Notes: generated by a model not told the origin, from the sequence alone. A stretch of 64,000 nt of DNA from Myxococcota bacterium (GCA_028277885.1 JANQFK010000077.1:23275-87274); one strand, 5' to 3'. Shown: positions 1 through 8,495, counted from the first letter of the stretch. Numbers and translations are program-made.

Positions 1-1139
1 ACCCGCTCCGTGAGGTGGCGCAGGGCCGCGCCGACCTCGGGGCCGGGCCCGCAGCCCAGCCACTCCATCAGCAGGCGCCCGTCCACCGCGAGCTGGCGCC
101 GCCCGAGGGCCACGCCGCCGTCGGCGAGGGCCCGGGCCACGGCCGTCTCGACCTCGCGCAGGCGCGCCCGGGCCTCGTCCCGCTCGGCGGGGGGCAGCCC
201 GCCCGCGCCGAGCTCGGCCTCGCGGAGCCGCACCGCGGCCGCCACCCGCTCGGCCCCGGCGCGCGCCAGCAGGCGCCGGGCCGCCACGCCCGAGCCGGGG
301 CGCACCCGCTCCTCCAGCGGGTGCAGGGCCAGGATCTGCTCCACGGCCCGGGTGCGGGTGCGGCCGAAGCGGAGCCGGGCCAGGATGGCCGCCGCGCGGG
401 TGCCGCGCAGCCAGCCGGCGAGGCGTAGCTCGAGCTCGCGGGGCAGGGCGGCCACCACCGCGGCGGCGTCCTCACCCACGCCCGGTGCGAGCCGCGCCTC
501 GAGCCCGGTCCGGCGCAGCAGCGCCAGGCCGGCGTCGGCGCGCGGCCCCAGCAGCAGCCGCGCCAGCTCGTCGCGGATGCGCTCGCCCGCCACGCGCGCG
601 AGCGGCCCGGCCTGCTCCGCCATGGCCTCCTCGAGGGCGGCGTCGGGATCGAGGGGCAGGGTGGAGGTGAAGCGCGCCGCGCGCAGCGCGCGCACGGGGT
701 CCTCGGCGAGGCGCTCCGCCGCCGAGCCCACGGCGCGCAGCCGGCCCGCGGCGAGGTCGGCGAGGCCGCCGCACGGGTCGACGATGCGCCCGTCGCGCGG
801 ATCGAGGGCGACGGCGTTGACGGTGAAGTCGCGCCGCCGGAGGTCGCCCTCGAGGCCTCCTTCGCCGCGATAGCGGGTCACGTCGATCGGACCGTCGGGC
901 GTCGGCACCATGACGGTCCCGTGCCGGATCCCGATGGGCACGGCGCGGGGGAAGAGCGCCAGCACCTCCTCGGGCGCGGCGTCGGTGGCGACGTCGAAGT
1001 CGTGCACCGGGGTGCCGGCGTGCAGCGCGCGCACGCACCCCCCCACGAGGAAGGCCTCGCGGCGCTCGGCCCGCAGGCGCTCCACGAGCCCGGCCACGGA
1101 GCGCGGGATGGCGAGGGGCTCCGCGGGCTCGGCCTGCAT
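1..1139 (-). CDS. cca: CCA tRNA nucleotidyltransferase / poly(A) polymerase family (C-terminus cut by window edge)
   Basis: This enzyme adds or repairs the CCA end of tRNAs, or belongs to the related poly(A) polymerase branch. ATG at 1139 opens a frame that runs off the left edge without a stop, so 379 residues are visible. The nucleotidyltransferase head is clear: LVGGCVRAL (about residues 31-39), the catalytic DFDVATDA (47-54), then RRDFTVNA and the DPVRALRAARF helix of class II enzymes. I see no HD phosphohydrolase domain in the visible part. It is transcribed away from the RlmI-like gene, with about 100 bp between the starts. CCA-adding and poly(A)-adding members cannot be separated reliably here. 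Confidence 0.9.
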   Translation of the reverse strand, partial: MQAEPAEPLAIPRSVAGLVERLRAERREAFLVGGCVRALHAGTPVHDFDVATDAAPEEVLALFPRAVPIGIRHGTVMVPTPDGPIDVTRYRGEGGLEGDLRRRDFTVNAVALDPRDGRIVDPCGGLADLAAGRLRAVGSAAERLAEDPVRALRAARFTSTLPLDPDAALEEAMAEQAGPLARVAGERIRDELARLLLGPRADAGLALLRRTGLEARLAPGVGEDAAAVVAALPRELELRLAGWLRGTRAAAILARLRFGRTRTRAVEQILALHPLEERVRPGSGVAARRLLARAGAERVAAAVRLREAELGAGGLPPAERDEARARLREVETAVARALADGGVALGRRQLAVDGRLLMEWLGCGPGPEVGAALRHLTER

Positions 1140-1239
1140 CGCGTCAGTGTACCGGGCGGCCGCCTTGGGAAGGGGGTCGGCGAGCGAAGCGACCGGGGGC
1201 GGGAGGGACCCGGGCGCGCAGGCGCGATACACCACCGGC

Positions 1240-3075
1240 ATGGCCGTTCTGCGCTTCCGCACGCCCGGGCTGCCGCTCCCGGTGGAGGCGCTCCTGGCGC
1301 GGGTGCTGCCCGCCGCGGACGCCCGGGAGCGCGCCCGGCTGCTCGGGGCCGGCGCGCTGGGGACCGCCCGGGTCTCGGGCACGGACTGGCGGCCGGGCGA
1401 CGTGCTGCGCGACCCCGCGCGGCGGCTCGCACCGGGGACGCCCTGCCGCCTCGCCGTCGCCCACGCTCCCGCCCTCGAGGCGGCCCTCTCGGACGTCTGG
1501 CAGGTGCTCGCGCCGGGCCTGCCCTGGCGCGCGGGCGAGCTGCCGGGCGGCGTCGGCTTCGTGCGGGTCGAGGAGCGCGCCGGGATCGCGCGCTACCGCG
1601 TGGAGGGAGGCTCCGGCCCGCTCTCGGGCGCCGCCGTCGCCGAGGCGCTGGCCGCGGCCGGCGCGCCGCCCCTTGGCGACCTCGAGCGCGGCGGGGTGGC
1701 GATCGAGGCGGGCCTGCAGGTGCACCCCGGCGAGAAGCTCCCTCCCGGCGCCTGGCCCGCCGAGCCGGTCTTCGCGCCGGACCTCGAGACCGGCGACCCA
1801 CGCGCCGGGCTCGCGGTCTCCGCCGCCACCGGCAAGGCGCTCGCACGCGGCCACCCCTGGGTCGTGCGGGACCCGGAGACCGGCGACGTCGACCGCTTCC
1901 GTCCCGGCGCGCTGGTCCGGGTCCGGGCGAGCGGGGCCGGGGCGGACCGGGAGCTTCGCGTGCGGGTCGAGTCCGGGAGCCCCGGCGAGCCCGTGGCGGC
2001 GCGCGTCTGGGCGCGCGGCGACGCGAGGCGCGAGAGCGTCGAGGACCGGGTGGTGGCGGCGCTCGGCCGCCGCGCCGCGCTGCGCCGCTCCCCCTCGGAC
2101 CCCCACGGCAGCGACGCCTTCCGGCTGATCCACGGCGAGGCCGACGGGCTCCCCGGCCTCGCACTGGACCGGCTCGGCCCGCTGCTGCGCGCGCTGGTCT
2201 CGGCGCGCTGCGCGGAGCCGCTGGTCGAGCGCGCCCTCGACTGCGCCCGGGCCGTGCTGCGCGACGAGCTCGGCACGGATCCGCCCACGCTCGTCGTCAC
2301 CCGGCTGCGCCGCCCGCCGCGCGGTCGGCTCGAGGGCGTGCGGCTCGCGCGCGGCCCGGCGCCCGCGCTCGACGCCCGGGGCGGGCTCTTCGTGCGCGAG
2401 CGCGGCCTGCGCTTCGCCGTGGATCCGGGGCTGCTCACACCCGAGCGGCCGCGCCCCGGCACGGGCCTGTTCCTCGACCAGCGCGAGAACCGAGCGCGGG
2501 TCGCCGCCCGGGTGGCCTGGCGGGCCGGGCGCGGCGGGCCGGGCGGGCGCTACCTCAACCTGTTCGCCCACACCGGAGCCTTCAGCGTGGCGCTGCTCGC
2601 GGCGGGCGCCTCGGAGGTCGTGAGCGTGGACCTCTCGGCCGCCTACCTGCGCTGGCTGGAGCGCAACCTCGAGGCGAACGGGCTCGCGGGCGAGGGCCAC
2701 CGGGCCGTGCGCTCCGACGGCCGGCGCCATCTCGAGGGGCTCGATCCGGCGGACCCCGCCGCGCGCTTCGACGGCATCGTGCTGGACCCGCCCACCGCGG
2801 CGGCGGCCGGGCGACGCTTCTGGAGCGTGCGGGGCGAGCTCGAGACCCTCGCCGTCCGCGCCCTCGCCCAGCTCGCGCCGGGCGGATGGCTGCTGCTCTC
2901 CCGCAACGACCGTCGCGCCGCGAAGGTCGGCGAGGCGTGGCCCGAGGAGCTGACGCGGCGCGCCCGCGTCCCCCTCGCGCGCATCGAGCCGGCGCCGCCG
3001 GGGCCGGACTTCCCGCGCCGGCGCGGGTTCCCGGAAGGCGAGCCCTTCCGTGCCTGGCTGCTGTCCCGCGCCTGA
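1240..3075 (+). CDS. RlmI/RlmK-like class I SAM-dependent RNA methyltransferase
   Basis: Probable 23S rRNA (cytosine/guanine) methyltransferase, 611 aa from ATG 1240. The first 200 residues are Ala/Gly-rich with no domain I recognise. A PUA-like segment follows (LARGHPWVVRD near residue 202), then the family DQRENR motif (near 408), the SAM-binding loop YLNLFAHTGAFS (near 437) and the catalytic-type VLDPPT (near 511). This order is typical of the YccW/RlmI family, but the protein is much longer than the usual 390-400 aa because of the N-terminal extension. The frame is open further upstream, but the start was chosen because the CCA gene promoter lies there. Target base unknown. Confidence 0.8.
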   Translation: MAVLRFRTPGLPLPVEALLARVLPAADARERARLLGAGALGTARVSGTDWRPGDVLRDPARRLAPGTPCRLAVAHAPALEAALSDVWQVLAPGLPWRAGELPGGVGFVRVEERAGIARYRVEGGSGPLSGAAVAEALAAAGAPPLGDLERGGVAIEAGLQVHPGEKLPPGAWPAEPVFAPDLETGDPRAGLAVSAATGKALARGHPWVVRDPETGDVDRFRPGALVRVRASGAGADRELRVRVESGSPGEPVAARVWARGDARRESVEDRVVAALGRRAALRRSPSDPHGSDAFRLIHGEADGLPGLALDRLGPLLRALVSARCAEPLVERALDCARAVLRDELGTDPPTLVVTRLRRPPRGRLEGVRLARGPAPALDARGGLFVRERGLRFAVDPGLLTPERPRPGTGLFLDQRENRARVAARVAWRAGRGGPGGRYLNLFAHTGAFSVALLAAGASEVVSVDLSAAYLRWLERNLEANGLAGEGHRAVRSDGRRHLEGLDPADPAARFDGIVLDPPTAAAAGRRFWSVRGELETLAVRALAQLAPGGWLLLSRNDRRAAKVGEAWPEELTRRARVPLARIEPAPPGPDFPRRRGFPEGEPFRAWLLSRA

Positions 3076-3149
3076 CGACGCTGGTATCTTCCGTCCCTCC
3101 GAACACACGCATTCGACGCGACCATTCGACGCGAAGGGAGAGCGGCGCC

Positions 3150-3833
3150 ATGGCGGACGGCCAGGAGATCGACTTCGAGAGCGGCGGGGATCGGGTGGGG
3201 GCCTACCTGAGCCTGCCGGCCGCGGGCCGTGGGCCCGCCGTGATCGTGATCCAGGAGTGGTGGGGCCTCGTGCCGCACATCCGCGACGTCTGCGACCGCT
3301 TCGCCCGCGAGGGCTTCGTCGCGCTGGCGCCGGACCTCTACCGGGGAGAGTCCACCCAGGACCCGGACGAGGCGGGGCGGCTGATGATGGACCTCGAGAT
3401 CCCGCGGGCCGCCCGGGACCTCGACGGCGCGGTGCAGGCGCTCCTCGGCCACGACGCCGTGGACGGCGCCAAGCTGGGGACCGTCGGCTTCTGCATGGGC
3501 GGACAGCTCGCCCTCTACGCCGCCACCCGCAACCCGCGCATCGGCGCCGTGGCCGACTTCTACGGCGTGCACCCCAACGTCACCCTCGACCTGTCGAGCC
3601 TCGAGGCGCCGGTGCTCGGCATCTTCGCCGAGCGCGACGGCTTCGTGACCCCCGAGGCGGCGGGCAAGCTCGAGGCGGACCTGAAGGGCGCCGGCGTGCG
3701 CACCGACTTCCACGTCTTCCCGGGCGTCGACCACGCCTTCTTCAACGACACCCGGCCCGACGTGTTCGACGCCGGGGCCGCCGCCCAGGCCTGGTCGAAG
3801 ACCCTCGCGTTCTTCCGTGCGGAGCTCGCTTGA
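3150..3833 (+). CDS. Dienelactone hydrolase family protein
   Basis: Alpha/beta-hydrolase of the dienelactone hydrolase family, 227 aa, presumably cytoplasmic (no signal peptide). The triad is complete: Cys115 in GFCMGG, Asp163 in AERDGFV and His195 in VDHAFF, with Glu36 in IQEWWG as in known DLHs. The family opens dienelactones in chloro-aromatic breakdown, but many members act on unknown esters, and nothing nearby supports an aromatic pathway. An AAGGGAG ribosome-binding site precedes ATG 3150. The stop overlaps the TTG start of the acyltransferase (TTGA), so the two are probably translated together. Confidence 0.9.
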   Translation: MADGQEIDFESGGDRVGAYLSLPAAGRGPAVIVIQEWWGLVPHIRDVCDRFAREGFVALAPDLYRGESTQDPDEAGRLMMDLEIPRAARDLDGAVQALLGHDAVDGAKLGTVGFCMGGQLALYAATRNPRIGAVADFYGVHPNVTLDLSSLEAPVLGIFAERDGFVTPEAAGKLEADLKGAGVRTDFHVFPGVDHAFFNDTRPDVFDAGAAAQAWSKTLAFFRAELA

Positions 3834-4708
3834 GCCCGAGGCGTGCCGCGCGCGAGGGCTGGCGGCTGCTCCTGCCGGGCCCGCTGCGCGGGCTCGTGGA
3901 CGAGCTCGAGGAGCGCGCCTCGCGGGTCCCGACCGAGCTGAACGAGTACGGGGTCGACCCCTTCGGCGCCGATCCCGACTACACCCGCAAGGTGCTGCTG
4001 CCCGCGGCGATCCTGTACCGGTACTGGCTGCGGGTCGAGACCCGGGGCATCGAGAAGGTGCCGCCGGGACGCCTGCTGCTGATCGGCAACCACGCCGGCA
4101 ACACCTTCGCCTGGGACGGCGCGATGCTCGGCATGGCGATGCTGCTCGAGGGCGAGCCGCCGCGCATGATCCGGGGCATGGCGGAGTACTACCTGCCCCA
4201 GATCCCCTTCTTCACGGTGCTGATGCATCGCTCGGGCTCGGTGGTGGGCACGCCGGAGAACTGCGTGCAGCTCCTCGACCGGGGAGAGGCGGTGATGGTC
4301 TTCCCCGAAGGCCAGCGCGGGTTCGTGAAGACCTGGCCCCACCGCTACGAGCTCCAGCGCTTCGGTCTCGGCTTCATGCGCCTCGCCCTCGAGACCGACA
4401 CGCCCATCGTGCCCGTCGGCATCGTGGGCAGCGAGGAGCAGTCCCCGGCCTTCGCCAACCTGCGCTGGCTCGGCGGGCTCGTCGGGTCCCCCGCCTTCCC
4501 CATCACGCCGACCTTCCCCTGGCTCGGCCTGGCCGGCTTCCTGCCCCTGCCCGTCAAGTTCCGCATCCACTTCGGCGACCCCCTGCGCTTTGAGGGCGAC
4601 CCGAGCGAGGACGACGCCACCATCGAGAAGAAGGTGGAGACGGTGAAGGACCGCATCCGCGAGCTCGTCTCCGACGGCCTCTCCGAGCGCCGCACCTGGT
4701 TCTGGTAG
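3830..4708 (+). CDS. PlsC-like lysophospholipid acyltransferase family protein
   Basis: Membrane-associated acyltransferase of the 1-acylglycerol-3-phosphate acyltransferase superfamily, 292 aa. It starts at TTG 3830, overlapping the upstream stop by four bases. The active-site block is GNHAGNTFAWDG (residues 86-97). The His-to-Asp spacing (His88, Asp96) is longer than the canonical HX4D, so this is a divergent subgroup. The later FPEGQRG (158-164) and PIVPVGIVGSEE blocks are normal. A hydrophobic stretch near the C-terminus (FPWLGLAGFLPLP) may sit on the membrane. Substrate unknown; translational coupling to the hydrolase suggests lipid or ester metabolism. Confidence 0.85.
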   Translation: MSPRRAAREGWRLLLPGPLRGLVDELEERASRVPTELNEYGVDPFGADPDYTRKVLLPAAILYRYWLRVETRGIEKVPPGRLLLIGNHAGNTFAWDGAMLGMAMLLEGEPPRMIRGMAEYYLPQIPFFTVLMHRSGSVVGTPENCVQLLDRGEAVMVFPEGQRGFVKTWPHRYELQRFGLGFMRLALETDTPIVPVGIVGSEEQSPAFANLRWLGGLVGSPAFPITPTFPWLGLAGFLPLPVKFRIHFGDPLRFEGDPSEDDATIEKKVETVKDRIRELVSDGLSERRTWFW

Positions 4709-4709
4709 A

Positions 4710-4780
4710 GGGGACGTTCCTTGAGAATCTCAGTTTCTCGACCCGCGGGGACGTAAGTTGGTTTCTCGAGGAACGTCCCC
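4710..4780. repeat. REP/MITE-like palindromic element between convergent genes
   Basis: Outer arms GGGGACGTTCCTTGAGA (from 4710) and the complement of 4764-4780 match at 16 of 17 positions. Inside lie a smaller GAGAATCTC palindrome and a third GGGGACGT. The element fills the gap between the convergent acyltransferase and SDR genes and would fold into a long hairpin, so it may also terminate both transcripts. The GGGGACGTTCC tip resembles REP elements mobilised by Y1 transposases, but no such transposase is in the window. Confidence 0.7.
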
Positions 4781-4789
4781 CCTCGCCCC

Positions 4790-5596
4790 CTAGCGCTCGT
4801 CGGGGAGGAGGGCGCGGAAGAGGGGGACGAGGTCGGGGCCCTGGCGGATGGTGTGGCCGCCGTCGACGCCGATGCACTGGCCCGTCACCCAGCCGGCCTC
4901 GTCGGAGAGCAGGAACGCCACCGCGGGTCCCACGTCCTGGGGCGCACCGATCTTCGACACCGGCATCAGGCGCAGGTACTCGGCGCGCGCATCCTCGTTG
5001 CCGGTGAGCGCCGCGGTGAGGTCCGTCTCCACCAGGCTCGGCATCACGGCGTTCACGCGGATGCCGTGCTCGCCGAGGTCGTCGGCGCTGCAGCGGGTGA
5101 GCATGTTGAGCCCCGCCTTGGAGGCGCAGTAGGCGTCCATCCAGCGGTGGGTGAGGGCGCCCGCGATGGAGCTCACGTTCACGATGCTCCCGCCCCCCGC
5201 GCGCTTGAAGGCCCGGGCCTCGGCGCGCAGGCAGCGGAACACCCCCACGAGGTTGGTGTCGAGCACGTCGCTGAACTGCTCCGAGGTGCTGTTGAGCACG
5301 CTGCCGATGCTGCCGATGCCGGCGGCGTTCACGGCGAGGTCGAAGCGGGCGCCGCGCTCCGCCGCGAAGGCGCCGGCGGCCTCCACGGCAGCCTCCACCG
5401 AGGCGTCGTCCCGTACGTCGCACACCGCCGTGCCGGCACGCTCGCCGAGCCGCTTGGCGGCGGCGCCCAGCACCTCGGGGCGACGCCCCGCCAGCACCAC
5501 CGCGCCGCCGCCGGCGTGGATGGCGCGCGCGCAGGCGAGACCGATGCCGGTGCCGCCCCCGGTCACGAAGGCGACGCGTCCCTCGAAGCTGGCCAT
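4790..5596 (-). CDS. SDR family NAD(P)-dependent oxidoreductase
   Basis: Classical short-chain dehydrogenase/reductase, 268 aa, full length for the family. It shows the TGGGTGIG nucleotide-binding loop (12-19), the NAAG motif (90-93), the catalytic Ser in NVSS (142/143) and YCASK (Tyr156, Lys160). The C-terminal GQCIGVDGG segment is typical of 3-oxoacyl-ACP-reductase-like and 3-hydroxyacyl dehydrogenases. Arg38-Arg39 after the second strand (AGRRPE) suggests NADPH preference. It is monocistronic and convergent with the acyltransferase. Substrate unknown. Confidence 0.88.
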   Translation of the reverse strand: MASFEGRVAFVTGGGTGIGLACARAIHAGGGAVVLAGRRPEVLGAAAKRLGERAGTAVCDVRDDASVEAAVEAAGAFAAERGARFDLAVNAAGIGSIGSVLNSTSEQFSDVLDTNLVGVFRCLRAEARAFKRAGGGSIVNVSSIAGALTHRWMDAYCASKAGLNMLTRCSADDLGEHGIRVNAVMPSLVETDLTAALTGNEDARAEYLRLMPVSKIGAPQDVGPAVAFLLSDEAGWVTGQCIGVDGGHTIRQGPDLVPLFRALLPDER

Positions 5597-5642
5597 GGAG
5601 TCCTCCGCCGCGAGGCGCGGAGTGTACCCCGATGGCGCGCTG

Positions 5643-6017
5643 CTAGAAGACCTCGGGCTCCACGGGGCGCGCGATGTCCACCGCGATCACCAGGCCGCGA
5701 CGGGCCTCGTGGGTGAGGCGCACGTGCAGCAGCGCCTCGCCGGGAAGCTCGCACAGCAGCGCGAGGGGCCGGGCCGCCTCGCAGGGCTCCGCGACGTAGC
5801 GCTCGGGGACGTGGGCCCGCTCGAGCAGGAAGCCCGCGATCGCCTCGGTGTCCTCCCCGGTCAGCTGCCGGTAGCGGATCTGCTGCTCCCCGCCGTGCCA
5901 GGTGCACAGCGGCGCGGCGCCCGCGCGGAAGTGGATCCGGCTGGCGCCCGAGGTGATGCCCAGGCGGATCGCCTGGAACAGCGTGCTCTCGTCGATCGGT
6001 TCGAGATTGGCTTCCAC
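5643..6017 (-). CDS. Small stand-alone protein resembling the PilT/PilU N-terminal domain
   Basis: 124 aa from GTG 6017, with a GGGGAG Shine-Dalgarno-like run upstream. The stretch GITSGASRIHFRAGAAPL followed by LTGEDTEAIAGFLL resembles the N-terminal PAS-like domain of type IV pilus retraction ATPases. No ATPase domain follows: the frame stops after about 120 residues with no Walker motifs downstream. It could be a regulator or decoy of pilus or type II secretion ATPases, or an independent family with the same fold. The start lies just after a strong hairpin (6026-6063), and the histone-like gene is upstream on the same strand. Confidence 0.55.
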   Translation of the reverse strand: MEANLEPIDESTLFQAIRLGITSGASRIHFRAGAAPLCTWHGGEQQIRYRQLTGEDTEAIAGFLLERAHVPERYVAEPCEAARPLALLCELPGEALLHVRLTHEARRGLVIAVDIARPVEPEVF

Positions 6018-6025
6018 GGCCGACT

Positions 6026-6063
6026 CCCCAGGGAGGGCTGCCGCGAGGCAGCCCCTCCTGGGG
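6026..6063 (-). terminator. GNRA-capped hairpin between the histone-like and PilT-N-like genes
   Basis: A 17-bp stem with two mismatches is closed by the four-base loop GCGA (on the plus strand). It lies between two minus-strand genes, eight bases before the GTG start of the second. It has no U-tract. It could be a terminator or attenuator for the histone-like gene, or a translational control element, because the AGGAGG-like run of the downstream gene is inside the stem. Confidence 0.5.
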
Positions 6064-6136
6064 CGTCGTATCGGCCGGGCGGGGTGGGGCCCTTGAGCGG
6101 GACCCCCCCCTGGGGGGCGCGAAGCCGGCGCAGGGC

Positions 6137-6673
6137 TCAGGTGCGGCGCGTGGCCTTCTTGCGCGTCGGCCGCGGGCGGACCGCCTTCTCGAGCCGCGCG
6201 AGCAGTCGCTGGGCGTCCCGCCGGTAGGGGGCGCCGAGTCGCTGCCACGCCCGCTCGCCTCCCGCCTCGAAGCGACCGAGCTGGCGGCTGGCGTCGCGCA
6301 GCAGCCGCGCCGCCTGGCGACGCATGGGGGCGCTGGCGCGCTCCACGTCCTTCTCGAGTCGGTTCAGCGCGGACTGGACCTGCTTCTGGTACCCGCGAAG
6401 CGTCTTCGGCAGCTCGCTCTCGAGCTTCCCGATGCGCTTGCGCAGCTGACGCCGCGCCGCGCTCGCGCGCCGGGTCACGCTGCGCCGTACCGACGGACGG
6501 GCCTTGCGGCTCGCCTTCTTCCGCGGGGTCGTCCGCTTGCGCGGCGCCTTCTTGCGGGCCGCGGTCTTCTTCCGGGCGGCCTTCTTTCGCGTCGTCTTCT
6601 TGCGCGCCGGCGCGCGCGTGGCCTTCTTCCGGGTCGTCTTCTTGCGAGCCGTGGTCTTTCGGCGTGCGGTCAT
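6137..6673 (-). CDS. Histone H1-like Lys/Arg-rich protein with helical C-terminal half
   Basis: 178 aa. Residues 1-75 are almost entirely Lys, Arg, Thr and Ala in RKKTT / RKKAA-type tandem repeats, as in bacterial H1-like (Hc1/AlgP-type) DNA-compacting proteins. Residues 75-165 are predicted long amphipathic helix (RKRIGKLESELPKTLRGY, LNRLEKDVERA), followed by a short basic tail (TRKKATRR). The likely role is nucleoid compaction or nucleic-acid binding. The helical half is less usual for AlgP-type tails and may oligomerise. It is cytoplasmic, with no signal peptide. Basic low-complexity tails arise repeatedly, so orthology is uncertain. Confidence 0.6.
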   Translation of the reverse strand: MTARRKTTARKKTTRKKATRAPARKKTTRKKAARKKTAARKKAPRKRTTPRKKASRKARPSVRRSVTRRASAARRQLRKRIGKLESELPKTLRGYQKQVQSALNRLEKDVERASAPMRRQAARLLRDASRQLGRFEAGGERAWQRLGAPYRRDAQRLLARLEKAVRPRPTRKKATRRT

Positions 6674-6889
6674 CGGCAGTCCTCCTTGGAGCCCCGCTCC
6701 CGGGGCCGCAGTCCTGGTGCCGCCTTCGGAGCCGCAGACGCGGTCCGTCCCTCACGGGCGCCGGTAGGATACGACTTTCGCCGTCCGCGTCGAAGCAGCG
6801 CGGGCGCCGTCGTGCACCCCACGAGCGGGGAGGAGCGCGATGGCGAGGTGGGGAGATCCGCCACGCTGCGCAGCGGAGCTCGCGGCGGG

Positions 6890-7768
6890 CTACCGGCCCC
6901 GCTCCTCGGCGAGCCGCCGGCGCGCGCTCGCCCGCATCGCGAGCTCCTCGACGCGCTGCCCGGGGTCGGGCTCGAGCCGGGAGAGCTCGTCGAGCAGGGC
7001 CAGGGCCTCGCTCCGCCGCTCGGGGGCGAGGTCGAGCAGGGTGAAGGCGAGCAGCAGACGGTTGCCGGCGAAGTCGGGCGCGATGGCGAGCGCGCGGTCG
7101 AGCTCCGGCAGGGCACGATCGCGATCCACCCAGCCCGTGTAGAAGGGGATTCGCGGCAGGCTCGCGTGGAGCTGCGCCAGCAGGCGGTGGGCGCCGCCGT
7201 CCTCGAGGCCCGGCTCGAGCGCCACCACCCGCTCGGCGTAGCGCCGCAGCCGGTCGATCACGCCCGCCCGCACCGCCGCCACGATTCCGGTCTCCCGCGC
7301 CCAGGAGGCCCAGCCGATGGCGGCCCACAGGTGGATGCGGGCCAGGTCGGGGTGGAGCGACGCGGCGAAGGCGTCTCCCACGCGGGCCGGATCCTCGCGC
7401 CGCCAGGCCGGGCCGCCGCGCGCCGCGCGGTCGAGGGAGTCGAAGGCGCGCTCCGATGCCACGCGGGCCCGCTCGAAGAAGGCCTGCGCCTCCTCGGCGT
7501 CGCGGCTCGCGAACTCGCCCGCGAAGTGCAGGGCGCGCAGCAGTCGCCAGTGCGCGCCCAGGGAGTCGGGCGCCGCCGCCTGGGCGGCCTCGTAGGCCTC
7601 GAGGGCCCTCGCGATGGGGCCGGGCCGGGCGACCCCGCCGGCGTCGGCGCCCGCGGCGCGCTGCCGCCAGGCGGCGTCGCCCCGGGCCAGGGCCGCGAGG
7701 TCGGCGCGCGCGGCGCCCGGGAGGAGGCTCGCGAGGGCCAGCCATCCCGCGGCGACCACGAAGCGCAT
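6890..7768 (-). CDS. TRAP-transporter TatT-like periplasmic TPR-type protein
   Basis: 292 aa from ATG 7768, opening with a clear signal peptide (MRFVVAAGWLALASLLPGAARA). The mature part is all-helical. ARALEAYEAAQAAAPDSLGA and DRALPELDRALAIAPDFAGN look like TPR-type helices, and the central AAIGWASWARETG and RLLAQLHASLPRIPF segments resemble TatT (Tp0956-like) proteins associated with TRAP transporters. No TRAP permease or DctP gene is adjacent, so a transport role is inference. The DUF2878 gene lies upstream on the same strand, separated by a composite palindromic repeat. Confidence 0.6.
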   Translation of the reverse strand: MRFVVAAGWLALASLLPGAARADLAALARGDAAWRQRAAGADAGGVARPGPIARALEAYEAAQAAAPDSLGAHWRLLRALHFAGEFASRDAEEAQAFFERARVASERAFDSLDRAARGGPAWRREDPARVGDAFAASLHPDLARIHLWAAIGWASWARETGIVAAVRAGVIDRLRRYAERVVALEPGLEDGGAHRLLAQLHASLPRIPFYTGWVDRDRALPELDRALAIAPDFAGNRLLLAFTLLDLAPERRSEALALLDELSRLEPDPGQRVEELAMRASARRRLAEERGR

Positions 7769-7783
7769 CCGGAGCGTAGCTGC

Positions 7784-7905
7784 GCGAGCCCTCCGGGCTC
7801 GCTTTGCGGCGTAGGCCGACCCATCCTCGGTCGACCTCCTCGCTGCGATTCCGCTTCGCGGAATCCTTCGCGTCGTCGGCTGACCCTCTCGGGTCGGCCT
7901 CCTAG
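7784..7905. repeat. Composite palindromic repeat, copy 1 (modules X then Y)
   Basis: Module X (7784-7840) holds the hairpin GAGCCCTCCGGGCTC, then CTTTGCGGCG and a GACC/GGTC hairpin. Module Y (7841-7905) holds ATTCCGCTTCGCGGAAT, then TTCGCGTCGTCGGCTGACCCTCTCGGGTC, and ends GGCCTCCTAG. The final CTA is the complement of the DUF2878 stop codon. The same modules recur at 46405-46463 (X only) and 63847-63973 (Y then X), always on the same strand. Confidence 0.75.
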
Positions 7906-8459
7906 GAGGCGACGGGGCGCGCATCGGCGTCTGCGCCGGTCGGTGCGCGCTCGAGCCAGGCCGAAGCGGCCACCAGCGCGGGCATCGCGGCGCCCCAGGC
8001 GAGCGCCACCGCGGCGAGGCCGGCGCCCTCGGCCACGCCGAGGGCGCCGAGCCGCTCGCCCGCCGCGTGGGCGAGGGCGCCACCGGCGGCTCCGGCCAGT
8101 GCGCCGAGAGCGGGCCGACCGCGCAGCCAGCCGAAGGCCACGGGCAGCGTGGGAGCGAAGGCGGCCCACAGCGCGAGGATCCAGAGCGGGCTGGCTCCCA
8201 GCCGGAGCGGGTCGCCCGCGTAGCGCAGCCAGCCGCCGCCCACGAGCACCGCGTCCAGCGCGAGCCCGGTCGCGACGGCGGCGGCGGAGAGGGCGAGGAC
8301 GCGGCCTCGCTCCGTCGCCGACGGCAGGGCGGTGATGCACAGCGCCAGGAAGGCCGCGCAGGCGAGCGCTCCGGGCCACGAGAGCCCCGAGGCACCGCCG
8401 AGGGCGCAGCACAGCCACACGAACTGGAACCCGATCTGCTGAGCGAGGATCTTCTTCAT
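7902..8459 (-). CDS. DUF2878-like integral membrane protein
   Basis: 185 aa with about five or six hydrophobic helices. It starts MKKILAQQIGFQFVWLCC, and the QxGFxxVW opening is typical of DUF2878. In many proteobacteria this gene travels with lipocalin, chalcone-isomerase-like and ECF sigma genes, exactly as here. Function unknown; linkage suggests a membrane or photo-oxidative stress role. ATG 8459 was chosen because the candidate promoter TGCATCC-N16-CGAA ends only a few bases upstream, so the message may be leaderless. It diverges from the lipocalin gene. Confidence 0.75.
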   Translation of the reverse strand: MKKILAQQIGFQFVWLCCALGGASGLSWPGALACAAFLALCITALPSATERGRVLALSAAAVATGLALDAVLVGGGWLRYAGDPLRLGASPLWILALWAAFAPTLPVAFGWLRGRPALGALAGAAGGALAHAAGERLGALGVAEGAGLAAVALAWGAAMPALVAASAWLERAPTGADADARPVAS

Positions 8460-8465
8460 GGGGCC

Positions 8466-8495
8466 GGATTCGCCGGGCGCCGGGGCCCGGATGCA
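8466..8495 (-). promoter_or_regulatory. Candidate ECF-sigma promoter for the DUF2878 gene (TGCATCC-N16-CGAA)
   Basis: On the minus strand, TGCATCC (complement of 8489-8495) and CGAATCC (complement of 8466-8472) are exactly 16 bp apart. The same pair with the same spacing precedes the lipocalin and fasciclin genes. The -10 ends six bases before ATG 8459. Confidence 0.7.

Noticed and set aside
921..3833. A 970-codon plus-strand frame spanning the methyltransferase and hydrolase genes
   Set aside because: It joins the wrong frame of the methyltransferase to the correct frame of the hydrolase. Motifs identify two separate genes with their own starts.
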